64,000 bases of DNA, taken from Magnetovibrio blakemorei. GTDB taxonomy: Bacteria > Pseudomonadota > Alphaproteobacteria > Rhodospirillales > Magnetovibrionaceae. A program made the position numbers and the translations under genes. Positions 18,537 to 28,319 of this stretch are shown piece by piece (position 1 is the stretch's first letter; the number at the start of each line of letters is the position of its first letter). Location of the stretch: contig NZ_MCGG01000002.1 of assembly GCF_001746755.1 (NCBI RefSeq), forward strand, positions 62,001 through 126,000, written 5' to 3'. The notes beneath the pieces were generated by a model. The model saw only the letters and a list, made by a program, of their open reading frames with translations, was not told where the DNA came from and made no database searches.

Positions 18537-18686
18537 ACCGCTGGGTCTTTTTTTTCCGCTCCACCACTGCAATATTTTTGAAACGCTAGCGACTAAGAAC
18601 TTTCATGGCTCCGTCATGCGGGTATCACGCAAATCGCCCACCCTTACGGTCAGATTTAGGAAAGAACCGTAAAAGGATGTGGCGCT

Positions 18687-19517
18687 GTGAAGCCTCTGAT
18701 CGTAAATAACCTAGAAATTCGCCTGGCTGAGACGGACCGTGAAGTCGATGCCTCTTTGGCCCTTCGTTATCGCATCTTCTATGAAGAAATGGGCGCAAAA
18801 GCTACGCCTCGCGTGCTTGCGACCGAACGCGATTTTGACCCCTATGATGAATTTTGCGACCACTTGTTGGTGATTGATCGTGACCGCGGTTCTGCGGCAC
18901 ATCCCTGTGTGGTCGGCACCTATCGATTGCTCCGCGGCGAAGTCGCCGACGACTATGCGGGCTTTTATTCGGAAAGCGAATTTGAATTGGGACCGTTGAT
19001 TTATCGCTCCGGCCAAGTTCTGGAATTGGGCCGCAGCTGTATCGACAGCAACTATCGCTCACGCGGCACCATGCAGTTGTTGTGGCGCGGCATTGCGGAT
19101 TATGTTTTTGCCCATTCCATTCGCTATATGTTCGGCTGCGCGTCCATTCCCGGCATCAATCCCAGCGACATGAAGCTGCCTTTGTCGTACCTCTATCACC
19201 ACCACTTGGCGCCGCGCCCCATTCGCACCCATGCTTTGGAAGAGCGTTTTGTCGACATGAACATGATGGCCAAAGACACCATCGATGTGGGCCAAGCGTT
19301 GCGCGAATTGCCCCCATTGATCAAAGGCTATCTGCGGGTTGGCGGCGTGGTCGGCGACGGTGCCGTGATCGATTATGATTTTAACACCGTCGACGTAAAC
19401 ATCATCGTCGAAACCGAAAACGTCACCGCCAAGTACTTGAACCATTACACCCGCGACAACGACAAAGCGGCTGTTCAAGAAATCGACAAAGTGGCCGCTC
19501 AAGGCACCGCCGCATGA
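18687..19517 (+). CDS. olsB: GNAT-like N-acyltransferase, probable ornithine-lipid synthase OlsB
   Basis: 276 residues, matching the OlsB / hemolysin-like acyltransferase family, which uses 3-hydroxyacyl-ACP to acylate ornithine and form lyso-ornithine lipid. Diagnostic parts are LRYRIFYEEMG, DEFCDHLLVID, CVVGTYRLLR and VLELGRSCID with the GNAT-type fold. The start codon is GTG with AAAAGGA upstream. The stop overlaps the next gene by ATGA, and that gene encodes the expected second acyltransferase, which supports OlsB over the other acyl-homoserine-lactone-like GNAT enzymes. The C-terminal 30 residues are variable and charged. Confidence 0.85.
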   Translation: MKPLIVNNLEIRLAETDREVDASLALRYRIFYEEMGAKATPRVLATERDFDPYDEFCDHLLVIDRDRGSAAHPCVVGTYRLLRGEVADDYAGFYSESEFELGPLIYRSGQVLELGRSCIDSNYRSRGTMQLLWRGIADYVFAHSIRYMFGCASIPGINPSDMKLPLSYLYHHHLAPRPIRTHALEERFVDMNMMAKDTIDVGQALRELPPLIKGYLRVGGVVGDGAVIDYDFNTVDVNIIVETENVTAKYLNHYTRDNDKAAVQEIDKVAAQGTAA

Positions 19518-20389
19518 CGTTTTCCGTCCTGCGTGCGGGACTGAACGTCTTTTTGTTTTTGGTGCTCATAGGGCTGTTGTTAGGACCGTACGTCTTAATG
19601 ATCGCTTTGGCACCGCACAAACGTCACAAGATTGCGCAGTTGTTTTTCAAAGGCTGTGTTGCGCTCACCGGGTTGCGACTGGTCGTCACTGGTGCACCCA
19701 GCGAGCGCACGGTTATGTTTGCGTCCAATCATGCATCTTACCTGGACATCATCGTGTTGGGGGCCGTCATTCCCGGCGGCGTGTTTGTGGCCAAAAGCGA
19801 AGTCGCCGACTGGCCCTTGTTCGGGTTTCTGGCACGCCTTTCCAGAACCATTTTCATCAGCCGCAATGGCCAAGACGCCGCCCTTCAGCGCACCGTATTG
19901 GCCGCGCGCATGAATAAGGGGCATGCTTTGGTGCTGTTCCCCGAAGGGACCTCAACCAACGGCGCCTCCATCAAGCGGTTTAAAAGCACTTTGTTTGCCG
20001 CCTTGGACGACGTCAATGCCCAGCCCTGGGTGCAGCCGGTCAGCCTTGTGTACGCCCGCCATGTGAATGGCCCGCAGCTCAGCCCCGGTCCCTTGCTCAG
20101 CCAAAGTGAGCGTGAACAGTTCACCTGGTTCGGCGATATGACCCTGGCCCCCCATCTGCTGAACGTTTTTGGTTCCCGCGGTTGTGAGGTGGAGGTCACA
20201 TTTCACCAGCCCCTGAATGCGGTCCAGTTTGATGACCGTAAAATGATCGCCAAAGCCTGTGAAGAAGCCGTTGGCGGGCATCTCAACGATACCCTTGGCC
20301 CCATTACGCTTGATTTAAATGTTGCGGCAAACGATACAGAGTCGTTTACAAGCCTCGGACAGACAGCCCCCGCAATCGGGGCCGAATAG
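19514..20389 (+). CDS. olsA: 1-acyl-sn-glycerol-3-phosphate acyltransferase family, probable OlsA
   Basis: Membrane-associated PlsC-type O-acyltransferase of 291 residues. One N-terminal hydrophobic segment (residues about 8-32) is followed by the acyltransferase block I motif NHASYLD (His73, Asp78), the substrate-binding FISRNGQ, and block III LFPEGTST (Glu144). Coupled to olsB by a 4-base overlap, it should add the second acyl chain to lyso-ornithine lipid. Like other OlsA proteins it may also act on lysophosphatidate. Ornithine lipids are membrane lipids often made under phosphate limitation; no Pho-box is evident here. Confidence 0.85.
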   Translation: MTFSVLRAGLNVFLFLVLIGLLLGPYVLMIALAPHKRHKIAQLFFKGCVALTGLRLVVTGAPSERTVMFASNHASYLDIIVLGAVIPGGVFVAKSEVADWPLFGFLARLSRTIFISRNGQDAALQRTVLAARMNKGHALVLFPEGTSTNGASIKRFKSTLFAALDDVNAQPWVQPVSLVYARHVNGPQLSPGPLLSQSEREQFTWFGDMTLAPHLLNVFGSRGCEVEVTFHQPLNAVQFDDRKMIAKACEEAVGGHLNDTLGPITLDLNVAANDTESFTSLGQTAPAIGAE

Positions 20390-20398
20390 AGCAACGTC

Positions 20399-20881
20399 TT
20401 ATGATTCGCGAATTTGATCTTCCGTGAGCGCCTCGGCGTAATCCATGGTCACGCCGGCTTCTTTGAACATGCGCTCGGAAAACTTGCCCTTTTCGTCCCA
20501 GCGAGCCTGAAAATCGTCATCCGATACCGAGGCGCGGTCCACCACCACATGCTTGATGCCCACCTGCAAGATGGCGCGGGCGCAATCGGGGCACGGCACG
20601 TGGGTGACATAGATGGTGTTGTTCAACAACGTCTGACCCGTGCGGGTGGCGTTGTAGATGGCGTTGCGCTCGGCGTGTTCTGTCCAGTCGTACTTGTCGG
20701 GGCGTTCATGGCGTTCCGCCGCATCGTCATCAATGCCACGGGGGAAACCGTTGTAGCCATATGAGCTGGGGGTTTTGTCTTCGGCCACAATTACCGCGCC
20801 GACGCACGTTGAGCGGTCTTTGGACCAAGACGCGATTTCGCGCGCCAGACGAATAAAGCGGGAATCCCATTTTAGCGACAT
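20399..20881 (-). CDS. deoxycytidylate (dCMP) deaminase family protein
   Basis: Zinc-dependent cytidine/deoxycytidylate deaminase of 160 residues that would convert dCMP to dUMP for thymidylate synthesis. The zinc site is complete: His69-Ala-Glu71 in EHAERNAIYNA and Cys97/Cys100 in VPCPDCARAI. The N-terminal KDRSTCVGAV and the GYNGFPRG loop are typical of ComEB/dCMP deaminases, not tRNA adenosine deaminases. It ends 9 bp from olsA and is convergent with it. Confidence 0.9.
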   Translation of the reverse strand: MSLKWDSRFIRLAREIASWSKDRSTCVGAVIVAEDKTPSSYGYNGFPRGIDDDAAERHERPDKYDWTEHAERNAIYNATRTGQTLLNNTIYVTHVPCPDCARAILQVGIKHVVVDRASVSDDDFQARWDEKGKFSERMFKEAGVTMDYAEALTEDQIRES

Positions 20882-20975
20882 GGCGACCTCTCAAGACTGA
20901 ACAAAACGTCCATCATTACTAGGGTAACTGGATTGCTCAACGCAAGGGGGATCGGCCTGGGTAAATGAATTTTTA

Positions 20976-21027
20976 GTCTTCGGGGCCGTGTTCGAGTGCG
21001 ACCTGGAACTGTGATGACCCCGAAGAC
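20976..21027. repeat. 10-bp inverted repeat between dCMP deaminase and ccrM
   Basis: GTCTTCGGGG (20976-20985) and CCCCGAAGAC (21018-21027) are perfect 10-bp arms around 32 bases. No T-run follows on either strand, so it is not a standard terminator. The 169-bp gap (20882-21050) has no other feature that I can see. It could be a structured 3' end of the ccrM transcript or a small RNA. Confidence 0.45.
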
Positions 21028-21050
21028 CTGGGAGTTGCCCCCCAATTGGT

Positions 21051-22220
<1,170 letters not shown>

Positions 22221-22239
<19 letters not shown>

Positions 22240-22856
22240 AATATCTTGCGAATTGGGGCAAAACTTTTTCGGTGCTGGGGGGTCACGCCAAGGGCTTTCA
22301 GGCCCTCTTGATGGGCTTTGGTGCCGTACCCGGCATTGGCCGACCAGCCATATCCGGGATACGTCCGGTCCAAATCCGCCATCATCCGGTCACGGCTGAC
22401 TTTGGCGACGATGGACGCCGCCGCAATTGACAGGGATCTGCCATCGCCCTTCACAATGGCCTCGGCCGGACAGGGCAAATTTTTTGGCAGCCGATTGCCG
22501 TCGATCAGCGCGAAGTCGGGCCTGACACCTAAATTCGCCACGGCCCGTTCCATCGCCAACAGGGTTGCCTGTAAAATGTTCAGCTCATCGATTTCTTCAG
22601 CGCTGGCAATGCCCAGGCCCAACACCGCATCGCTTTGTTCCAATACCGCCAGCAAGGCTTCGCGCTTTGGGGCTTTGAGCTTTTTGGAATCATCCAATCC
22701 CTTTGCCAAGGACTCAGACAAGGTCGCCGCGTTGAGGATGGCCGCCCCCGCCACCACCGGCCCGGCCCAAGGCCCACGCCCGGCTTCGTCCACGCCGACG
22801 ATCAGGCCCGAATGACCAAGTTCTAGGGAAAAGTCAGGCACGGGGAACGCTCTCAA
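22221..22856 (-). CDS. rnhB: ribonuclease HII
   Basis: Endonuclease that removes ribonucleotides from RNA-DNA hybrids. 211 residues with the type 2 RNase H motif VGVDEAGRGPWAGPVVA (catalytic Asp23, Glu24), the third acidic residue in LIDGNRLP, and AAASIVAKVSRDRMM. The reading starts with TTG at 22854-22856; a GTG five codons later is an alternative, and neither has a strong ribosome-binding site. It lies directly upstream of ccrM, and its last codons carry two of the clustered GANTC sites. Confidence 0.93.
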
Positions 22857-22923
22857 TCGTGTAGGGGCAACAGGGACCCCATTGTTGACCTCAGCCGTGT
22901 CTTTGCAAGAAAAATGTCGGCGG

Positions 22924-23289
22924 TTATATGGCGACTTTTTGTGGGGAGCTGTTCGTATTGATCTTCATCGACACAATCATCGCAAGACCTTGGTCCGTGG
23001 CTTGAATGATTTTGGCCGCATCACGGGGTAACGGCACGCCATGTCGTTTGCACACCAAAATCATCGCCGTCAGAACAAAGGACTCATTCAAATGCAGCTC
23101 ATAGGGTTTTTTGGGGTTTGAGGTCATAAAATCGACGACCAGCGTCGAGCCCCCCGCAGGCCTCGGCGTAAAATGGATTTTTTGAATCGGTGAATTCGGG
23201 ACCTGTTTACCTTCCGTTTTGCAATGCGCCAACAACGCCTGTTGCAGCAGTTCATCGGAAAAAATCAGCTTACGAACGTCAAGCAACAT
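22924..23289 (-). CDS. hypothetical protein, about 121 aa
   Basis: Not recognised. The start at the ATG ending at 23289 (MLLDVRKLIFS) is preferred. The frame extends a further 59 codons upstream, but that part overlaps the end of the radical SAM gene and is AT-rich and unlike coding sequence. The protein reads as one alpha/beta domain: FSDELLQQALLAHC, then IQKIHFTPRPAGGSTLVVDFM, a helical stretch and a C-terminal strand (GLAMIVSMKI). There is no signal peptide or membrane segment. It follows the radical SAM gene by 71 bp on the same strand. Confidence 0.55.
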   Translation of the reverse strand: MLLDVRKLIFSDELLQQALLAHCKTEGKQVPNSPIQKIHFTPRPAGGSTLVVDFMTSNPKKPYELHLNESFVLTAMILVCKRHGVPLPRDAAKIIQATDQGLAMIVSMKINTNSSPQKVAI

Positions 23290-23360
23290 GTGTTTTAACT
23301 CATCGAATTCAATCAAAAGGTTTAATAAATTTTTCCAATGATCGCACAAATCTCGATAAA

Positions 23361-24467
23361 TTAAAATAAAATGAATTGATCTCCCATATCGAGAGGCCGC
23401 TGGAAGGCTTTTGTGCTCAATATACAAGCCCCCAGCTTTGCAGGAATCAAGCCATTCTTTTTGCACGCCAAATCAAATCGCCGACCCAACAACTGGGCGT
23501 GAACTCCGGTTCCCGTCATCCGTGCATTGAAATCAGACACATAAAGCTGCCCGCCCCGCGATTGACGGAGCAAGCTCATCACCCGCTTGGCTTTATGGGG
23601 AACGTGGGTCTGCAACCATTCCCTAAACAGGTCTTTGACCTCCCGCGGCAAGCGCAGCAATATGTACTTTGCACCGCTGGCCCCGGCTTTGGCACTGGCC
23701 GCCAAAATGGCTTCCAATTCATGATCGTTGAGCGTCGGCACCAGGGGGGCAGCCAACACCGTCACCGGAACCCCCGCTTCGGCTAAAATGCGCATGGCAT
23801 CCAAGCGCCGCGCCGGTGTTGCGGCACGGGGTTCCAGCGTGCGCGCTAGCTCCCCGTCCAAGGTACACAAGGATATGCCCACGGACACCAGATTGTCCTT
23901 GGCCATATCTGCCAAGATATCCACATCGCGGGTGATTGCATGCGATTTGGTGACGATCATGACCGGGTGGCGAAAGCGATGCAGCACTTCAAGCAAATCG
24001 CGCGTCACACGATGTTCACGTTCTAGGGGTTGATAGGGATCGGTGTTCGCCCCAAGCATAACCGGAGCAGGTTTATAGGACGGCTTTCGCAGTTCCGCTT
24101 CCAACACCTGGGCAAGATCTTTTTTAACGAACAACTTGCTTTCAAAATCGAGCCCCGGCGACAGGTTCATGTAGGCATGAGACGGGCGGGCGTAGCAATA
24201 CACGCAACCGTGCTCACAGCCCCGATAGGGATTGAGAGACCGATCAAAGGCAATGTCGGGAGAGCTGTTGCGGGTCAGGGCGGACTTTGCCCGCTCCACC
24301 GTCACTTCGGTTCTGAGCTTCGGCAGGGCTTGGTCATCTTCGCCCAGATGCCAACCGTCATCGACCGCGTGTCGGGCCAACGGTTCGAACCGTCCGGCCG
24401 CATTTGACACCGCGCCCCGGCCTTTTTTGGGCAGCACCTGATCTCTCAAAGCAAAAGCATCAACCAT
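23361..24467 (-). CDS. SPL-like radical SAM protein (PA0069 family)
   Basis: 368-residue radical SAM enzyme with the cluster motif CxxxCxxC in GCEHGCVYCYA (Cys84, Cys88, Cys91). YRGCEHGCVYCYARPSH plus MLGANTDPYQPLE and VTKSHAITRDVDIL place it in the spore-photoproduct-lyase-like PA0069 group, whose reaction is not established. The N-terminal 60 residues are a basic and acidic extension common in this group. A GTGGAAGG sequence lies next to the ATG. No photolyase or DNA repair gene is adjacent, apart from rnhB further downstream. Confidence 0.88.
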   Translation of the reverse strand: MVDAFALRDQVLPKKGRGAVSNAAGRFEPLARHAVDDGWHLGEDDQALPKLRTEVTVERAKSALTRNSSPDIAFDRSLNPYRGCEHGCVYCYARPSHAYMNLSPGLDFESKLFVKKDLAQVLEAELRKPSYKPAPVMLGANTDPYQPLEREHRVTRDLLEVLHRFRHPVMIVTKSHAITRDVDILADMAKDNLVSVGISLCTLDGELARTLEPRAATPARRLDAMRILAEAGVPVTVLAAPLVPTLNDHELEAILAASAKAGASGAKYILLRLPREVKDLFREWLQTHVPHKAKRVMSLLRQSRGGQLYVSDFNARMTGTGVHAQLLGRRFDLACKKNGLIPAKLGACILSTKAFQRPLDMGDQFILF

Positions 24468-24551
24468 CCTTCCACCTTACACAACGAGCGAGAACAATTC
24501 AAGAACACATAAGGCGCTTTGGTGACGGTGAAGACGTGGTAATCTCCGTTC

Positions 24552-25229
24552 ATGTTGAGCATCATCATCCCCACCTTGAACGCCGAAGCGACTGTAGACC
24601 GGACGCTTCAAAGCCTTCGTGCGTCAAGTACCCTCATCAACGAAGTGCTGGTCATCGATGGGGGCTCAACGGACGACACGGCGCGGATCGCCACCCAGCA
24701 CGACACAAAGCTGATCGTTTGCACCCCCGGACGCGGCCGTCAACTGGCCCGGGGTGCGGCTGAGGCCCAAAGTCCGTGGATGCTGTTTTTGCATGCCGAT
24801 AGCATTTTGCCCAAAGGGTGGGAGGCGATTGTGAACCGCTTCACTGCCCCCGAACGCCACCAACAGCTGGCCGCCTATTTTCGCCTCGACTTCGATACGC
24901 ACAGTGGCGGCGCAAAACGGGTCGCCCTGTTGGCCAACTGGCGGGCCCAGGCGCTGAACTTGCCGTATGGCGATCAAGGCCTGCTGATCCACCGAAGCCT
25001 TTACGACGAGGTCGGCGGATATGTGCCTGAGCAAGCGATTATGGAAGACGTCGACTTGGTGCGGCGCATCGGCCCAATGCGCTTAAGGCGCCTCAACGCC
25101 ACCCTGCAGACCTCAGCCCAGCGCTACCAAACGGGCGGCTGGTGGGCACGACCGTTGCGCAACCTGACGTGCCTGGGTCTTTATCTGCTGGGTGCGTCCC
25201 AATCCATATTGCTGAGACTGTATCGATGA
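24552..25229 (+). CDS. family 2 glycosyltransferase, arsenosugar-biosynthesis type (TIGR04283-like)
   Basis: 225-residue GT-A glycosyltransferase without an N-terminal signal. It has IIIPTLNAEATV, the DXD-like segment LFLHADSILP, GRGRQLARGA and a C-terminal hydrophobic stretch (GLYLLGASQSILL). The pattern (RGRQ...G, YGDQGLLI, MEDVDLVRRI) is that of the TIGR04283 group, named for arsenosugar biosynthesis. It overlaps the next gene by ATGA; that gene belongs to the partner family. No ArsM- or ArsS-like methyltransferase or radical SAM arsenosugar gene is visible here, so arsenic chemistry is not proven. Confidence 0.85.
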   Translation: MLSIIIPTLNAEATVDRTLQSLRASSTLINEVLVIDGGSTDDTARIATQHDTKLIVCTPGRGRQLARGAAEAQSPWMLFLHADSILPKGWEAIVNRFTAPERHQQLAAYFRLDFDTHSGGAKRVALLANWRAQALNLPYGDQGLLIHRSLYDEVGGYVPEQAIMEDVDLVRRIGPMRLRRLNATLQTSAQRYQTGGWWARPLRNLTCLGLYLLGASQSILLRLYR

Positions 25230-25825
25230 ATCATTTGCCCCAACATCTGGTGCTGATGAGCAAAGCGCCACGCATCGGGCGGACGAAATCGCGCTTGGCC
25301 AAAGACATCGGCTGGGCCCGCGCCTGGGCCTTTCACCGCACGTTGCTGTTTGCCACGGCGCGAAAATTGCGTGACCCGCGTTGGCAAGGCTGGTTGAGTG
25401 TAACGCCGGACGTTGCGGTACATGATTCGCGGCAATTCCCCCCCGGCTGGACGCTCATCGGCCAAGGCCCGGGGGATTTGGGGGACCGCATGCTGCGCCC
25501 TTGGTTGACGTTGCCCCCCGGTCCGGTGGTGATCGCTGGCTCAGACATTCCGGCCATAACGCCTGCCCACATTGCGGCGGCGTTTCAAGCCTTGGGCGCA
25601 AACGATTTGGTGTTTGGTCCGGCCACCGACGGCGGCTATTGGCTTGTCGGGGCCAAGCGTCGCCCGTGCCTCCTCAACCCCTTTCAAGGGGTTCAGTGGT
25701 CCACCGCCCAAGCGCTTTCAGACACCCTCGCGCGGGTGCCGAAAGGGTACAAAGTCGCTTTCATCGAAAGCCTCAGCGATGTGGATGATGGGGCTGATTT
25801 TAGCGCTAAACCAAGTGCTCTTTAA
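25226..25825 (+). CDS. TIGR04282-like glycosyltransferase (arsenosugar/DUF2064 type)
   Basis: 199-residue nucleotidyl/glycosyltransferase-like protein with LVLMSKAPRIGRTKSRLA near the N terminus and PVVIAGSDIPAITPAHI, LVFGPATDGGYWLVG, all typical of the DUF2064/TIGR04282 group. The start is the ATG overlapping the previous gene's TGA, giving tight coupling to its companion. Its 3' end overlaps the convergent moaB gene by 20 bp. Function inferred from family pairing only; the two families co-occur beyond arsenic loci as well. Confidence 0.85.
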   Translation: MNHLPQHLVLMSKAPRIGRTKSRLAKDIGWARAWAFHRTLLFATARKLRDPRWQGWLSVTPDVAVHDSRQFPPGWTLIGQGPGDLGDRMLRPWLTLPPGPVVIAGSDIPAITPAHIAAAFQALGANDLVFGPATDGGYWLVGAKRRPCLLNPFQGVQWSTAQALSDTLARVPKGYKVAFIESLSDVDDGADFSAKPSAL

Positions 25826-26342
25826 GACGCGGCATCAGTTCAACCATGTTGCAGGGCCGCGTGCGGGCGTCCAACTGGTGGACCAAGATGTCATCCCAAG
25901 CGTCTTTGCAGGCCCCCGTCGAACCGGGCAGGGCAAACAGATATGTGCCATTGGCCAGCCCCGCCGTGGCGCGCGATTGAATGGTCGAGGTTTTGATTTT
26001 TTGATATCCGATCCAGCGAAACAATTCGCCAAAGCCGGGAATTTCTTTTTCACACACCTGAGCAAAAGCTTCAGGGGTCACGTCGCGCCCCGTCAACCCG
26101 GTGCCACCGGTGGCGATCACCACGTCGATGGTGTCGTCGTTGATCCAGGCGGTCAGCTGTTCGACCAGTTTCGGCACTTCGTCTTTGATGATTTCACGCG
26201 CCGCGACAATATGATTGGCCGCTTCGATGCGCGCCACCAAAGTGTCACCGGACTTATCGTTTTCCAATTTGCGGGTATCTGAAACCGTCAAGACGGCAAT
26301 GCGCACCGGCAGAAATTCACGTTCACCTTCGATTTGAGACAT
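25806..26342 (-). CDS. moaB: molybdenum cofactor biosynthesis protein B
   Basis: 178 residues of the MogA/MoaB family that adenylylates molybdopterin before molybdenum insertion. Clear motifs are IAVLTVSDTR, the ATGGTGLTGRDVTPEA nucleotide loop and FALPGSTGACKDAWD. The start MSQIEGER is chosen because the longer frame overlaps slt with no homology. It overlaps the slt stop by 20 bp on the same strand and is convergent with the glycosyltransferase gene. The nitrate reductase NasA in this window is one enzyme that would need its product. Confidence 0.92.
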   Translation of the reverse strand: MSQIEGEREFLPVRIAVLTVSDTRKLENDKSGDTLVARIEAANHIVAAREIIKDEVPKLVEQLTAWINDDTIDVVIATGGTGLTGRDVTPEAFAQVCEKEIPGFGELFRWIGYQKIKTSTIQSRATAGLANGTYLFALPGSTGACKDAWDDILVHQLDARTRPCNMVELMPRLKEHLV

Positions 26343-28173
26343 TTTCGGCAACCTGTTCTGGTGCCCCAGCCCCAGAGGGGTCAAGGGCTGAATAACTGGG
26401 CCAAACACCGGACGCAATGGCATCCAAAGACGGTGCGGGTTGACCCAAACGATTGCGATAGACCCATAAATTGGTCAGCACGCGTTCAATGAAAATACGG
26501 GTTTCGCGCGACGGCAGGCTTTCGATGAAAAACAACGCATCGTCCATGTCGTTGACGCGCCGACGCCACTTGTTGAGATTGCCAGGCCCGCCATTCCAGG
26601 CCGCCGCCATCAAAAACAAATCACCCTGAATTTTGTTGTCGTTGAGCAAAATGGAAATGTATTTCTGCCCTAGGGCAAGATTGAATTCGGGATCAAAAAG
26701 CTGTGCTCTTTTGTTCCAGCGCAAGGTTCGGTCACGGGCCACAAAGCTGGCGGTTCCGGGCATCAATTGCATCAAACCGCGCGCACCGGCACCGGACTGG
26801 GCATTGGGATTAAAGCGCGATTCTTGGCGCACCAGGGCGTAAATCAACGCCGGGTCCACCGTAAAGCCGCCGTCCGGTTGCCACGCGGGCAAGGGGTAAG
26901 AGGCCCCGTCAAAGCCGCCGCCATCGGGGTAAAGCATGGCGTCCAAGCGCATGGTCAATTCCGCCATGCCCGTGTGCGCGGCAATGGACAGCATGCCCTG
27001 GGCCATTTCTTTGGGTGCCAAGCGGGCGGTTTGGCGCATTTCTTTTTCGGCCAATTCGCTTTCGCCAACTTGTACCAAGGCCAACGCCCGGCGTCCGCCG
27101 CCGTTTGCCAGCAAGGCTTGAACTTCGTCCCCATTCATGGGCGGCATTTGCCAGTTGAATTCCGGCTCGCGGCCCAAAAGTTTATTGGCCAGCATGCCGT
27201 AGAATGTGCGCGGATGTTTGGCAGCTTCTTCCAACAAGGGCATAACTTTTTCGGGGTGGCGCGCGATCAAATTGGCCCGCGCGGCCCAAAAGGCAGAGGC
27301 CGAATGCGTCCAAGAAGACGCATCGTACTTGGCCGACAGTTCAAAATGTTCGGCGGATTTCTCCACATCGCCCAGACGCCAATAAGCCAGACCCGCAATC
27401 CAGTGTGCGCTGGGCAAATACTTTCCGGACTTGGCCGCGGATTTTTCCGCCCACTTGACCGCCCAATCGTCGCGCCCGTCCATAAAATAGCCTTTGGCCA
27501 AACTGGCCCTTGCCCAATCCATATTGTAGTCATCGAACAATTTTTGAGCTTCGCCCGATTCAATCAACTGCTTGGCAGACAGGGTGTGGCCTTTGCGCAT
27601 GTAGCTTTTCAGCATGACCTTTAAGGTCGCGACCCGGCGACGCTGCGTACGGGTCAAGTGCTTGCGTGTGGGCTGGTCGACGTCTTCTTGGCTATTGGAG
27701 GCCTTGTTATATAAGGCCCGCCCCACCTGTGGCTTTGTGGGAAATTTATAGCCTGCCGGACGGCGCTTCAGGGCCAGTTGATAAATCTGCTTGGCGTAAA
27801 AGTGGTCGTTGTAGGTGTCCAGCCAGGATTTCAATTCTTTGTATTTGGAGCGGTATTTGGTCGGGTGCAAATAGCGTTGCGCCAGCACGTGCCCCATCAA
27901 CAGGCGATCAGATAGCTGCTTGATTTCCCGGTCGGCTTTGCCCCAGTCGCCCTTTTCTTGCAAGGCGAAAATTTTCCGGTAGCGCGCCGTGTCCTCCGCG
28001 TTCAATACGCTGGGCAAATCGAGTTGCGCCACCTGTTGAACGGTGGCCGGGCTCGCGTCTTCGCCGACATCTTGGGCCGCATCTTGAGCGTGAACCAAAG
28101 ATGGCACAACCGACATCAAAACCCAAACGGATGCGGCCATGCTCAAGGCACGAAAAAATGGCTTTACCGACAT
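26323..28173 (-). CDS. slt: soluble lytic murein transglycosylase (Slt70-like)
   Basis: Periplasmic enzyme that cleaves peptidoglycan glycan strands with 1,6-anhydro product formation. 616 residues, with an N-terminal signal peptide (cleavage likely after SLVHA near residue 29) and a long alpha-helical superhelix of TPR-like repeats. The C-terminal lysozyme-like domain has the catalytic Glu in YALVRQESRFNP, GARGLMQLMPGTA and AAWNGGPGNLNKW. Size and order match E. coli Slt70. It precedes moaB on the same strand with a 20-bp overlap. Confidence 0.94.
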   Translation of the reverse strand: MSVKPFFRALSMAASVWVLMSVVPSLVHAQDAAQDVGEDASPATVQQVAQLDLPSVLNAEDTARYRKIFALQEKGDWGKADREIKQLSDRLLMGHVLAQRYLHPTKYRSKYKELKSWLDTYNDHFYAKQIYQLALKRRPAGYKFPTKPQVGRALYNKASNSQEDVDQPTRKHLTRTQRRRVATLKVMLKSYMRKGHTLSAKQLIESGEAQKLFDDYNMDWARASLAKGYFMDGRDDWAVKWAEKSAAKSGKYLPSAHWIAGLAYWRLGDVEKSAEHFELSAKYDASSWTHSASAFWAARANLIARHPEKVMPLLEEAAKHPRTFYGMLANKLLGREPEFNWQMPPMNGDEVQALLANGGGRRALALVQVGESELAEKEMRQTARLAPKEMAQGMLSIAAHTGMAELTMRLDAMLYPDGGGFDGASYPLPAWQPDGGFTVDPALIYALVRQESRFNPNAQSGAGARGLMQLMPGTASFVARDRTLRWNKRAQLFDPEFNLALGQKYISILLNDNKIQGDLFLMAAAWNGGPGNLNKWRRRVNDMDDALFFIESLPSRETRIFIERVLTNLWVYRNRLGQPAPSLDAIASGVWPSYSALDPSGAGAPEQVAENVSNRR

Positions 28174-28319
28174 AATGATTTAAACAACTCCGCCCAATTC
28201 CCAGCCTGATGAATCCGCACTGAGTATCCACCCAAAATATTGACAAATCTTATACGTCATAGGACCAGATATAGCAATCCTGCCCCAAAGGGGTCTCTGC
28301 GTTTCAAGCCTGGGGGAAA

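Noticed and set aside
23290-23466. N-terminal extension of the hypothetical gene at 22924-23289
   Set aside because: Overlaps the radical SAM gene and AT-rich intergenic sequence; an internal ATG begins the plausible domain.
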